Shown in pieces: positions 48,742 to 57,548 of a stretch of DNA of 64,000 bases; position 1 is the first letter of the stretch; each line of letters begins with the position of its first letter. Source of the DNA: Mucilaginibacter limnophilus. GTDB lineage: Bacteria > Bacteroidota > Bacteroidia > Sphingobacteriales > Sphingobacteriaceae. The position numbers and the translations under genes were made by a program. The notes beneath the pieces were generated by a model, which was given only the letters and a program-made list of their open reading frames with translations, was not told the DNA's origin and did no database searches. The DNA lies in contig NZ_SACK01000002.1 of assembly GCF_004005815.1 (NCBI RefSeq), positions 620,001 through 684,000 of the forward strand, in the 5' to 3' direction.

Positions 48742-50214
48742 TTACTGTTGATTTTGGCTCTCAGTGATAATTTGATTAATGGCAGTATTGCATGAGTCAA
48801 TTATAGGATCATAATCAAGCGTTTTTTCTTCAAGAGATTTTATCATAAACGTATAAGCTTTAACCCTCAGTTCGCAATACCTTGTTAATATATCTATGCG
48901 CTCTTTTAAAACGTCAGGAAGGTCAAGTTTTTTGGTTTCTTTTAATAACGCGAGGTTTTTATTCCAGTTTGTAAGCCCTTGTTCTTTTAAGCCATCTGCT
49001 ATTTGCTGATCAGATTTTCCCTTGGCAGTATTTAATACATCAATAGCAATTTTCTCATTTTGAGTAAACTGTGCCATCATCGCATCATATGACACTGTGG
49101 TATTCGGCATCTTGTTAATAATCACTGCGCTTACACCAAGGGTAATTATTATTAAGCCTGATAGAATCAAATGTTTAAGTTTTAAATTTGTGTTATTTAT
49201 AATACTCGGATAGAGTGAGTAGCCTACCAGTATGCCACTTAATAAGCCTCCTATATGGGCAGCATTATCGATGCCCGCCTTTATACCATAAACAAGATTG
49301 TAAAAAACAAAAATGCCAATGCTTGATAACATTTCCTTGCGGACATTTTTATCAATAAAATTTGTTGTTAACATTGCCAGGAAAACACCATATAAACCAA
49401 ATATAGCTCCAGAGGCGCCGGCGCTAACAGTAAAGTTATGCCACCATAAACTGGTTAAGCTGGCAAATATTCCGGTTATCAAATAAGCTATCGCAAATCG
49501 TAATTTACCTAAATAACGCTCAAGCAACATGCCTATATACAATAGCGCATACATGTTAAGCAGCAGGTGGATGATACCAATATGTATGAATGTGCTGGTA
49601 AGTAACCGCCACCATTCTCCCCCAAGGGTAAGCGGCTTAAAATTAGCACCCCATTTAAGCAAACTTTGGGTATCCGGCTCAATGATATTTATTCCCGTAA
49701 TAGTCATTAAAATGAATATTAATATATTCAGATTAATAAGTATGGGTGTAATAAAATAATTGCCCTTTGGGATAAATAATGATAGTACTCCCTTTAATTT
49801 TTCGCCTGAGGTTTTGGGAGGGGCTATTAAAATATCTTCACTGTCAGCTACAATTATATCGGCAACTTCAGCAAGCTTTTGCTCAATTTGTTCCTCGGTG
49901 ATTGATGATTGTAGCTGATCATATGTATCCAAAAATGCTTCTACCTTTTTTTTGTTTTTTCCCCAATCAAAAATTTCAGAGCCTGTACTTTCACTGGAGA
50001 TGACTGCGGTGTCATCCTTCACAGTAAATTTAAACTCTGAGTTCCATGTAAAAAGTGACTTTCTGGTATAAGCTATTAAGCCATTATTGCTTAGATAGTT
50101 AACATTCCATTTAAGTTGTTCTGCAGCAATTAATGCAATTGCAATATAACGGCGCTGGTTAAAGCCGTTTAGTTGAATTTCAACTTCATGTTTAGGGGAA
50201 AAACCAAAAGCCAT
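48742..50214 (-). CDS. Rhomboid-family intramembrane serine protease with extended ends
   Basis: A 490-residue rhomboid. Six or seven membrane spans lie in about residues 150-365; the catalytic Ser is in GASGAIFGLYG (near 270) and the His in DNAAHIGGLLSG (near 320), forming the Ser-His dyad. An N-terminal 145-residue soluble domain (KHEVEIQLNGFNQRRYIAIALIAAEQL) and a C-terminal soluble tail of 125 residues are additions. Many bacterial rhomboids are much shorter. Substrate unknown. Its start codon lies in a 10-bp inverted repeat. Confidence 0.9.
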   Translation of the reverse strand: MAFGFSPKHEVEIQLNGFNQRRYIAIALIAAEQLKWNVNYLSNNGLIAYTRKSLFTWNSEFKFTVKDDTAVISSESTGSEIFDWGKNKKKVEAFLDTYDQLQSSITEEQIEQKLAEVADIIVADSEDILIAPPKTSGEKLKGVLSLFIPKGNYFITPILINLNILIFILMTITGINIIEPDTQSLLKWGANFKPLTLGGEWWRLLTSTFIHIGIIHLLLNMYALLYIGMLLERYLGKLRFAIAYLITGIFASLTSLWWHNFTVSAGASGAIFGLYGVFLAMLTTNFIDKNVRKEMLSSIGIFVFYNLVYGIKAGIDNAAHIGGLLSGILVGYSLYPSIINNTNLKLKHLILSGLIIITLGVSAVIINKMPNTTVSYDAMMAQFTQNEKIAIDVLNTAKGKSDQQIADGLKEQGLTNWNKNLALLKETKKLDLPDVLKERIDILTRYCELRVKAYTFMIKSLEEKTLDYDPIIDSCNTAINQIITESQNQQ

Positions 50215-50242
50215 ATTAGGTGATAAGATTTTCGCCTAATAT
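50213..50242. promoter_or_regulatory. Inverted repeat overlapping the rhomboid start
   Basis: ATATTAGGTG (50213-50222) and CGCCTAATAT (50233-50242), 9 of 10 paired. It begins inside the rhomboid ATG. It could be an operator, or a hairpin that shields the start codon. Confidence 0.4.
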
Positions 50243-50276
50243 ATGAGTTAAGTAATTTAAATAAAAACAGGATGTG

Positions 50277-53200
50277 TTATTCTTCCTCTTCCACCTGCAT
50301 TACATCGCCTATCTGCCGAAAATTGCTTTTTACAAAGTGACACCAGTCACATTCTTTTTTACCGCAGCCTGTTGCGAAATCATGTGCCATAATTTTTTGG
50401 TAAACAGCGGTGATCTGCCCGGTAACTTCAGCTACGTCGGCAGGTGAAATGGTTACCTTTTCTTTGTGGTATTCACCTTCTTTTACTGGCTCAACAAACT
50501 CAAAAACCGTATTAACAACCTGCCAGTCGTTGGTGCGGTCGTTATCAACCAGTATCTTATAAAATACCGCCTGACGCCAGTAATCGCCACCGTTAGGATT
50601 AGCATTTGTAGGTGGCTGTAGCTTATCCTTAGCGTTTTTTAGCTTTCCGGTTTTGTAATCAACAACGGTTACCTGTTTGCCTTCAAATTCAATTTTGTCG
50701 AGATTACCTTTTATCGGCACGCCTTCAATTTCAATGTTCCGGATGGTGCGTTCGGTAACGGCAATTTTATTCCAGACAGGTACATTCTGCTCATAATAAA
50801 CAGGAAGAATTTTTTCGCCGTAATCAACCCTGAGTTTGAAATCGGTTTTAGTGAACGAATCGCGGTTACGGTACATATACCAGCGGAACTCACGCATAAA
50901 TTCCTCGGTAGGTATAAACTCATCGTTGTTCTCCTTTAGCTTCCGGAAAGCACGGTTGAGCGCCCAATGCACTGCCTGCCCAAAGGTAGCCGCCGGACTT
51001 TTACCCTGCGGAACCCTGATCAAACACTGGAAGTAAAACTTAAGCGGACAATCAAGGAAATTATTTAGATGCGTTACCGAAAGGGTGTAGTTCTGCAGTA
51101 ACATATCGATATAGTTCCTGTCCAGCAGTTCAACCGTCGGTTTATCCGCTTCACTGAACTGTGTTGCCATAAATTCAACCATATCGTCGCTGCTTACTTG
51201 CGGATAAGTTACCTGCAGGTGCGTTTCGGCCAGTATCTCGCCTACAAACATTGAGGCTTCCTGGTCTTTGTCTTTTTTGTCTTTTCGGGCGTATGAGATA
51301 TTTAAGCATTGTTTCGCACGCGTTATAGCCACGTAAAAAAGGCGGCGTGCTTCCTCACGTTGCGCGATGTCGTCCTCACCACCCCCGGTTAAAGTATCAG
51401 GGTATGAAAAGCTGTTGTTGCGGCCTTTTTTGTCCCATGTGTTCCTGTCGCAGCCAATAAAGAAAACATGCTCAAACTCCAGTCCTTTAGAACCATGTGC
51501 GGTTAAAAAGTTTATACCGTTATCTGAGTAGATCACCTGGTTCAGGTCGAGCCGGATACCGTGCTCTTTCATCATGGCGATAATGCCGATCAGTCCTGAA
51601 AGTGTCAGTTCGGGCTCTTTACGGGTTTCTTCTTTTATAAAGTCGAAAAAGGCAGTCAATATCTGCATGTAAGCGCCCTTATCAGGCTGAAGCATTACAT
51701 AGCGAAGGATACCCATTTTGGCGATAACCTGCTGAAACAATTGCTGAAGTGTAAGGCTTACAGAATCCCTTAAAAGGTAATCGATATTACTGATCAGGAA
51801 CTTCATTTCTACGTTCTGCACATTATCGAATAAGCCCGGTTGCGCCGGTGTACGCATCTCGCTGATGTAACGGCGTAGCGAAGTTTTAGGCTCGTCGCCG
51901 CTTAATGTGCTATAATTTGCTTTTGCTACCGCGATGCTGGCCTTAGCAACTTCAATTGGCGGAATGTTAAAGAAATCATAGTGCATAATCTCAAATAACA
52001 GTTCGTCGCCGCTGTAAGGCGAATCAAGTTCCATGCTGAGATAACGCAGTATGTTAATGATCTTTTCACCAAAAGGTAGGCGCAAAATATCGATCTTTCT
52101 TTTGGTATTAACAGCTATCTTTTGCGTATCAAGGTAATGTATCAGGTCTTCAACCTGCGCATGGTTGCGGTAAATAACCGCTATTTCGCCTGCCGGTGCC
52201 CCACTCTCCAAAAGTTTTTTAATGATGCGGGCAACATCCACCAATTCCTTGTTCGGATTCTCGTATTCACGGACGGTCGGCTCAACCATTACCTCACTAA
52301 ACCGCGGATGTGAAGCACGTAGGTCTTTGTCAAGGTTTAACGCCGCCGTAAGCCGCTGTTTATTTTTGTTGATAAGCGCTTTTGAGGTATCCAGTATATG
52401 CTGATTTGAACGATAGTTATGTTTCAGCACCACAGTGTATAACGATTCGACATAATCCCTGGCGAAGGAGGTGATATTCTCCATGTTGGCGCCCTGAAAC
52501 TTAAAGATCGACTGGTCATCGTCGCCAACCACAAACACGTTAGGGGTATCCCAATAATTGAGCAAAAATTTAAGGAGCTTATTTTGCGAACCGCTTGTAT
52601 CCTGAAACTCATCAACCAGAATGTATTGATAGCGTTCCTGGTAACGGCGTAAAATGTCTTCGTTTTCCTGAAAGGCTTTTAGCACCCAAATGATCATGTC
52701 GTCATAATCATATCGGTTAAGCTGCTTCATTTTGGCGTTATAGCGCTTGTATTCGCCTACGGCAGCCAGCAACTTATTCATCTTATCGGTAACCTCGTCA
52801 ATTTCCTTTTGCTTTGGGTCGCCAATGCGGATACCTTTAGATGGATTTGCCCGTTTGTAGATGTATTCTTCACGGTTCGGCAAATCTTCAATATACTCCT
52901 TAACAGACCGGTTAATTAACTCTTCATCCCAGCTTTCACGTTTCATGGCCGAAAACAAAGCTTTAAGACGTGGTGCATCATAGTAAATATCGCCTGTGAA
53001 ACGTTTCAGTGCATGATCATTTGGAAACTCGTCAACCAGTTCGCGAAACAATTGTGCCGATTCCAGATCAGACAAGGCATCAAGGCTCAGCTTACCAAAG
53101 TACTCGAGGTTTTCCTGTATCACCTCGTTACAAAAAGCGTGGAAGGTATATATGTTCACCCGGTAAGCATCCGGCCCGATGAAGTCGAACAAACGCTTGC

Positions 53201-53441
53201 GCATAGCCACCGCGCCGGCATCGGTATAAGTAAGGCAAAGTATCTCGTTGGGTTGCGCGTCGGTCTCGGTAAGTATTTTGCCGATACGTGCAGCAAGTAT
53301 CTGTGTTTTACCTGTTCCCGGCCCTGCAACCACCAGCACCGGGCCATCCATTTTGTTAACGGCGGCCAGCTGCTCATCGTTTAAGGTGGCTAAAGCTTCC
53401 TGAAATTTTGCGTTATATTTATTGATAGGAGGGATCTGCAT
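50277..53441 (-). CDS. UvrD/PcrA-like helicase fused to a PD-(D/E)XK nuclease with Cys cluster
   Basis: A 1054-residue superfamily 1 helicase. Walker A AGPGTGKTQIL (near 49), Walker B LVDEFQDTS, motif III VVGDDDQSIFKFQGA, motif V FLTAHGSKGLEFEHVFF and motif VI YVAITRAKQCL are intact. The C-terminal 270 residues are a RecB/AddB-like nuclease domain (LSVTHLNNFLDCPLKFYFQ, then GNLDKIEF and VVDYKTGK with the Asp-Lys core), ending in CGKKECDWCHF. One Cys at its start and three at its end match the 4Fe-4S layout of AddB-type nucleases. Probable role: DNA-end resection or repair. ATG 53441 is preferred over the frame's earlier start at 53480. Confidence 0.92.
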   Translation of the reverse strand: MQIPPINKYNAKFQEALATLNDEQLAAVNKMDGPVLVVAGPGTGKTQILAARIGKILTETDAQPNEILCLTYTDAGAVAMRKRLFDFIGPDAYRVNIYTFHAFCNEVIQENLEYFGKLSLDALSDLESAQLFRELVDEFPNDHALKRFTGDIYYDAPRLKALFSAMKRESWDEELINRSVKEYIEDLPNREEYIYKRANPSKGIRIGDPKQKEIDEVTDKMNKLLAAVGEYKRYNAKMKQLNRYDYDDMIIWVLKAFQENEDILRRYQERYQYILVDEFQDTSGSQNKLLKFLLNYWDTPNVFVVGDDDQSIFKFQGANMENITSFARDYVESLYTVVLKHNYRSNQHILDTSKALINKNKQRLTAALNLDKDLRASHPRFSEVMVEPTVREYENPNKELVDVARIIKKLLESGAPAGEIAVIYRNHAQVEDLIHYLDTQKIAVNTKRKIDILRLPFGEKIINILRYLSMELDSPYSGDELLFEIMHYDFFNIPPIEVAKASIAVAKANYSTLSGDEPKTSLRRYISEMRTPAQPGLFDNVQNVEMKFLISNIDYLLRDSVSLTLQQLFQQVIAKMGILRYVMLQPDKGAYMQILTAFFDFIKEETRKEPELTLSGLIGIIAMMKEHGIRLDLNQVIYSDNGINFLTAHGSKGLEFEHVFFIGCDRNTWDKKGRNNSFSYPDTLTGGGEDDIAQREEARRLFYVAITRAKQCLNISYARKDKKDKDQEASMFVGEILAETHLQVTYPQVSSDDMVEFMATQFSEADKPTVELLDRNYIDMLLQNYTLSVTHLNNFLDCPLKFYFQCLIRVPQGKSPAATFGQAVHWALNRAFRKLKENNDEFIPTEEFMREFRWYMYRNRDSFTKTDFKLRVDYGEKILPVYYEQNVPVWNKIAVTERTIRNIEIEGVPIKGNLDKIEFEGKQVTVVDYKTGKLKNAKDKLQPPTNANPNGGDYWRQAVFYKILVDNDRTNDWQVVNTVFEFVEPVKEGEYHKEKVTISPADVAEVTGQITAVYQKIMAHDFATGCGKKECDWCHFVKSNFRQIGDVMQVEEEE

Positions 53442-53506
53442 AAGAAGTAAAGTTACTAAATGCAGCCCTTGAAATGCCAAAATTTTTTGTAAAGCGATAT
53501 ATATGA

Positions 53507-54094
53507 ATGATATTTAACACCAATATGGAATTACCTTACAACGGGCGTGCAGTAATTGAAACTACGCCCGGATATGCAGAGATAAGCATACCCCCTAAAC
53601 GAAATTATTTCTTCTTGTTCATCTTCGGGTTTTGGTTTACAGGTTGGGCAATTGGCGGAATTATTATGTTAGTTAGCTTTATTTTTTCAACGCCTGATGA
53701 TTTACCGTTTCCATTGTTCATTATATTTCCTCTATTTTGGGCTGTACCCGGTTTTTTTGTAGGCCGGGTATTGTGGTGGTTTATTGCCGGTAAAGAAGTA
53801 ATTAGCGTGCAGAAAGATTCCCTTAACATCGCCAAAAAAGGGATGTTGTTTAATAAACCTAAATCCTATTATATCACCGAATGCAAATCTTTCAGGGTGT
53901 CCGACAATCCTATAAATCAGTTGTTTCCGTTTGGTTTTAAACCATTGTTTTTTGGCGGCACCAGCAGCGGTACAATTGTTTTTGATTACGGTATGCAAAC
54001 CATAAAATTTGCTGATGGCATTGACGAAGCTGAGGGTAAACATATCCTTAAACTACTTAAGGAAAAAGGCTTCCTTAACGATAATAATTTTTAA
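53507..54094 (+). CDS. Hypothetical membrane protein
   Basis: A 195-residue protein (189 from the alternative ATG 53525). Two or three hydrophobic spans (NYFFLFIFGFWFTGWAIGGI, FPLFIIFPLFWAVPGFFVG) are followed by a cytoplasmic-looking beta-rich domain (residues 95-190). Such a helical hairpin plus PH-like domain is a common bacterial membrane architecture; the family is not recognised. It is divergent from the helicase gene and convergent with the GH3 gene (4-bp gap). Confidence 0.75.
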   Translation: MIFNTNMELPYNGRAVIETTPGYAEISIPPKRNYFFLFIFGFWFTGWAIGGIIMLVSFIFSTPDDLPFPLFIIFPLFWAVPGFFVGRVLWWFIAGKEVISVQKDSLNIAKKGMLFNKPKSYYITECKSFRVSDNPINQLFPFGFKPLFFGGTSSGTIVFDYGMQTIKFADGIDEAEGKHILKLLKEKGFLNDNNF

Positions 54095-54098
54095 TTCT

Positions 54099-55826
54099 TT
54101 ACGGCAGCATCACCCCCGTTCCCGTAGGGAAATACATATTCACACTCACCGGCAGTTTACCCATCGGCTTGATTTGCCCGGTGATAACTTTAACTGCCGA
54201 TCGTTGCAACTCCTCACTGTTTTGGTAGCATACCAGCAGCGCGCCGCTTTTTTCAATACCCGGCAGACCTGCAATGGTATAGGCGTTTGAAAATAATGTA
54301 GCCACTGTATTAGGTTGTGCCGCCAACTGGGCTATCAGGAACTTGATATCCAGGTTATAATCCAACTTGCTTGCCGGACGCAGGCGGGTATCATATATCG
54401 CCATAAAAACCTGGTCGTAGTCACGCAGGCTTTTCAGCATGGCGTTAAGGTCGCGCACTGGGGTAGCCTTTCCCACCACAAACATCATACTGTTGGGGTA
54501 CCAGCGCGCAAGTTCCTGCTGAAATACGGTGATGTTATCTACGCCAACACCAACAATGGCGGTACGGTTTAACTGGTTTAGGCGTAAACTCCGGGTGTCG
54601 CCTTTAAGCATGGTGACCGCCGCGTCGCTAAGCTGTTGTATCAGTTGTTTTGCTTCGGGGCGGTTAATATATTGTACCACTCCTTTCGGGTCAGCATCTT
54701 TGTATTGGTTAAGGCCAGCCCAATACTTAGCTGCAAGTACCTTTTTTACTTTTGCTTCGAACTCTTCTTTGCTGATCTTCTTCTTACGGATGGCCTTTTT
54801 AATTAGCTTGATAGACGTTTCAAGATGCTCAGATAATTCGATAATGTCGTTTCCTGCCAGAAAAGCCTGCAGTTCGGCTTCGCCGTTTGGAAAATACTTG
54901 GTAACTCCCTTCATCTCCATCGCGTCAGACACGACAAGCCCCTTAAACATCAGCGAATCTTTAAGTAAATGGGTAACAATTGGCCGCGATAGGGTAGAAG
55001 GTCTGTTCTTCGACGAATCAAGAGCCGGAATATTCATGTGTGCGATCATCATGCCGCTCAGGCCTGCATTGATGGCCTCCCTGAACGGATAAAGCTCCAG
55101 CGAGTCTAAACGTTTACGTGTAAAAGGCAATAATGGCAAGTCGTAATGCGAATCTACATTGGTATCGCCATGTCCGGGAAAGTGTTTTGCAGTAGTCAAT
55201 ATGCCTTCGCTTTGCATTCCCTTAAAGTAGGCTATACCTTTACGTGCAACATTGAACTTATTATCACCAAACGACCGGTAGTTGATTACCGGGTTATTGG
55301 GGTTGTTGTTCACATCCATTACCGGAGCAAAATTGAGGTGTGCACCAATTCGTTTAAAATCACGGGCTATAAATTGGCCCATCTTGGTGATGAGGGTATT
55401 ATCCTGTATGGCACCAAGGGTCATCTGGTAAGGATATGAGGTGGTTGAATCTAACCGCATGCCAAGTCCCCATTCAGCATCCATAGTTACCAGCAACGGC
55501 ACTTCGGCGGCTTTCTGATAGCGGTTGGTTAAAGCCGTTTGCCTGCCGGGCCCGCCCTGAAAGAAAACAAGGCCGCCAACTTTATATTTTTTTATAACAC
55601 TTTCAACAGTGTCTTCATAAGCTTTACCCTTGTTGGTATGCGCGCGTACAAAGAACAGTTGACCAATTTTTTCTTTTTTGCTTAGCTTATCATACACCGA
55701 ATCAACCCATCGGTTCTGCTTTGCAAGCGACTCTACATAGCCGGTTCGCTGCGCAAAAGCACCGTATGTTATAACTGTAAAAAGCAGGGTAGTAATATAT
55801 TTAAGGGCGGGGGTGTTTCCTCTCAT
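54099..55826 (-). CDS. Glycoside hydrolase family 3 (NagZ-like beta-N-acetylhexosaminidase)
   Basis: A 575-residue exported enzyme (signal MRGNTPALKYITTLLFTVITYGAFAQ). The GH3 N-terminal barrel (residues 30-370) has KHFPGHGDTNVDSHYDLP with the NagZ-type Asp-His dyad, and LVVSDAMEMKGV with the nucleophile Asp. A C-terminal Rossmann-like domain follows. Likely activity: release of terminal GlcNAc from peptidoglycan or glycans in the periplasm. The Bacteroidota form is often fused to a beta-lactamase domain, which is absent here. It may be leaderless (TACATTTG ends 4 nt before ATG). Confidence 0.92.
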   Translation of the reverse strand: MRGNTPALKYITTLLFTVITYGAFAQRTGYVESLAKQNRWVDSVYDKLSKKEKIGQLFFVRAHTNKGKAYEDTVESVIKKYKVGGLVFFQGGPGRQTALTNRYQKAAEVPLLVTMDAEWGLGMRLDSTTSYPYQMTLGAIQDNTLITKMGQFIARDFKRIGAHLNFAPVMDVNNNPNNPVINYRSFGDNKFNVARKGIAYFKGMQSEGILTTAKHFPGHGDTNVDSHYDLPLLPFTRKRLDSLELYPFREAINAGLSGMMIAHMNIPALDSSKNRPSTLSRPIVTHLLKDSLMFKGLVVSDAMEMKGVTKYFPNGEAELQAFLAGNDIIELSEHLETSIKLIKKAIRKKKISKEEFEAKVKKVLAAKYWAGLNQYKDADPKGVVQYINRPEAKQLIQQLSDAAVTMLKGDTRSLRLNQLNRTAIVGVGVDNITVFQQELARWYPNSMMFVVGKATPVRDLNAMLKSLRDYDQVFMAIYDTRLRPASKLDYNLDIKFLIAQLAAQPNTVATLFSNAYTIAGLPGIEKSGALLVCYQNSEELQRSAVKVITGQIKPMGKLPVSVNMYFPTGTGVMLP

Positions 55827-55830
55827 AGCT

Positions 55831-55862
55831 CAAATGTAGCTTTAATCTGCATTTTGATGCAA
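55831..55862 (-). promoter_or_regulatory. Predicted promoter of the GH3 gene
   Basis: Read on the minus strand: TTG (55862-55860), a 21-nt spacer, TACATTTG (55838-55831), then AGCT and the start codon at 55826. Transcription would begin at or within the ATG. Confidence 0.55.
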
Positions 55863-55942
55863 TTGTTTTGTTACAGTGAATTTTTAATACCGAATAAACC
55901 TTTGCCGGCGCTTTCACTCTATCAGGTATAAAACAACAGAGT

Positions 55943-56620
55943 ATGAAAAAGATTTTATTTTTTGCAATATGCCTGCTGGTAGCAGGAGATGTTAGCGCGC
56001 AATACCGACGTAGAGTGATAAGACGCCCGCCACCACCACCTGCCTATTACCGTGCACAAAAACAGCATAACAGTTTCTATGAAGTAAAAGCAGGCTTTAA
56101 AGCCGGGCTTAACATAGCCAATACTGTTGATGCTTATGATGGCGATTACAGCACAAGCAGCCTTGCAGGCGCCAATATCGGTTTTACCTTGGATGTACCG
56201 ATCATCTATCCGTTATCATTCGCGCCGGAAATATTATGGTCGCAAAAGGGCTTTAGCGCCAATACTGTTGATGGTGACTTTCGCCAGCGGAATAACTTTA
56301 TTGATGTGCCTCTACTGGCAAAAGTAAAGCTGGCGCCAAACTTTAACCTGGTGGCCGGTCCGCAGCTATCGTTCCTGGTATCGTCAAAAAATGTTTACCG
56401 TGATGGTTTTACTACCGTTACCGAAGACCGTTATGATTACGCGGGCAACAAAACCCTGCTTGGCGGTGTGATAGGTTTAAGCGTTGATATCGGGCGTAAT
56501 GTTGACTTGCACGCGCGTTATACAATTGATATTCAAGACAGCCATGCAGACATTGACTCGTACATACCTGATTACCGCAACCAGGTATGGCAAATAGGAC
56601 TGGGTTTCAAATTCAGATAA
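55943..56620 (+). CDS. PorT-like outer-membrane beta-barrel protein
   Basis: A 225-residue protein with a signal peptide (MKKILFFAICLLVAGDVSAQ). A short Arg/Pro-rich linker (YRRRVIRRPPPPPAYY) leads into a barrel with alternating strands: VKAGFKAGLNIAN, LSFAPEILWSQKGFS, NLVAGPQLSFLVSS, and the aromatic-ended VWQIGLGFKFR. This is the PorT/OMP_b-brl_2 type. It likely forms a small outer-membrane barrel with an unknown role. It is followed by a terminator. Confidence 0.85.
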   Translation: MKKILFFAICLLVAGDVSAQYRRRVIRRPPPPPAYYRAQKQHNSFYEVKAGFKAGLNIANTVDAYDGDYSTSSLAGANIGFTLDVPIIYPLSFAPEILWSQKGFSANTVDGDFRQRNNFIDVPLLAKVKLAPNFNLVAGPQLSFLVSSKNVYRDGFTTVTEDRYDYAGNKTLLGGVIGLSVDIGRNVDLHARYTIDIQDSHADIDSYIPDYRNQVWQIGLGFKFR

Positions 56621-56644
56621 TTAGTGATTGATTTATTTTTTCGG

Positions 56645-56677
56645 CCGCCTGTTTCTGCAATAGACAGGCGGTTTTTT
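56645..56677 (+). terminator. Terminator of the barrel gene
   Basis: CCGCCTGT / ACAGGCGG hairpin followed by T6; its tail reaches the stop codon of the convergent gene at 56676. Confidence 0.85.
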
Positions 56678-57497
56678 ATATGGTATAACCGTATTGCTTG
56701 AATATCGGTCGCCAGTAATCAATATTGATATCCCATGCATGGCAGGCAAAAGGCAGTTCGCCATTGTTTAATAATCGCGCGCGTTCAGGAGCTATTTCAA
56801 AGGCAAACTGCAGGGCTTCTTTAAAAGGCGGGATATTAAACCGGTACCCGTGCCGCTTAACCTCAATACTCCAAAAAACATCCTCATTAAAGCCGTGGCC
56901 GGTATTTTTATTATATATATCGATCTGTGGCTGCATTATACTGCATAACTCGAATAGCCTGGCTACCTTTCGTAATGATAAGCCTCCATTGCCCACACGT
57001 TTCTCAAGCTGGGCAAGTTCAGTTATACCTTTTATATGCTTAGTAAAATATTTGTATTGATAGTATTTAAGCTGAGCTTTAATATATGCTTTACTTACCA
57101 ATGGGCGTCGGGGCAATAACCAGGGTGCGCCTACATAATCAATATCCTTGCCGCACCATTTAACAATTTCATCTCTGAAAACAAAAGCATCCAACTGATG
57201 AATAAGAACGTAATCATACTTCAAAAAAGCGCTGTAAAACTCAGCTGATAACATCAGCCTGTTATAGCTTTCCACGCTGGTGAAGTAATCGTCAGGGAAA
57301 GAAACAATACTGTTGAAGGTATAGCTTGTTTCAGGCAGTATTAGGCTTTGGGGTTTAACAGCGATAATAGGATAAGTTGATAAAACAGAAAAGCATTGTT
57401 GTAATGCTACCAACTCAAGATGGGTAAGGGTTCCTTTGTAAAAAGGTATCAGCACCGCAACCGTATCAGTTTGCAAATGTGGTTCGTTATCTGTCAT
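56676..57497 (-). CDS. DUF5672 protein, probable glycosyltransferase-like, copy 1
   Basis: A 273-residue protein of the DUF5672 family found in glycan loci. Seen: VAVLIPFYKGTLTHLELVALQQ, YDYVLIHQLDAFVFRDEIVKWC, DYVGAPWLLP, NGGLSLRKVARL and GFNEDVFWSIEV. The QLDAFVF and NGG..RK elements look like the metal and acceptor motifs of GT-A enzymes, so sugar transfer is probable but not proven. It is a paralogue of the gene just upstream (57549-58349); both are on one strand, 51 bp apart. Confidence 0.82.
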   Translation of the reverse strand: MTDNEPHLQTDTVAVLIPFYKGTLTHLELVALQQCFSVLSTYPIIAVKPQSLILPETSYTFNSIVSFPDDYFTSVESYNRLMLSAEFYSAFLKYDYVLIHQLDAFVFRDEIVKWCGKDIDYVGAPWLLPRRPLVSKAYIKAQLKYYQYKYFTKHIKGITELAQLEKRVGNGGLSLRKVARLFELCSIMQPQIDIYNKNTGHGFNEDVFWSIEVKRHGYRFNIPPFKEALQFAFEIAPERARLLNNGELPFACHAWDINIDYWRPIFKQYGYTI

Positions 57498-57548
57498 TTA
57501 GTATAACAAGAGAAACTCTTTTGCAGCTAAAATAATTATTTGCATGAA

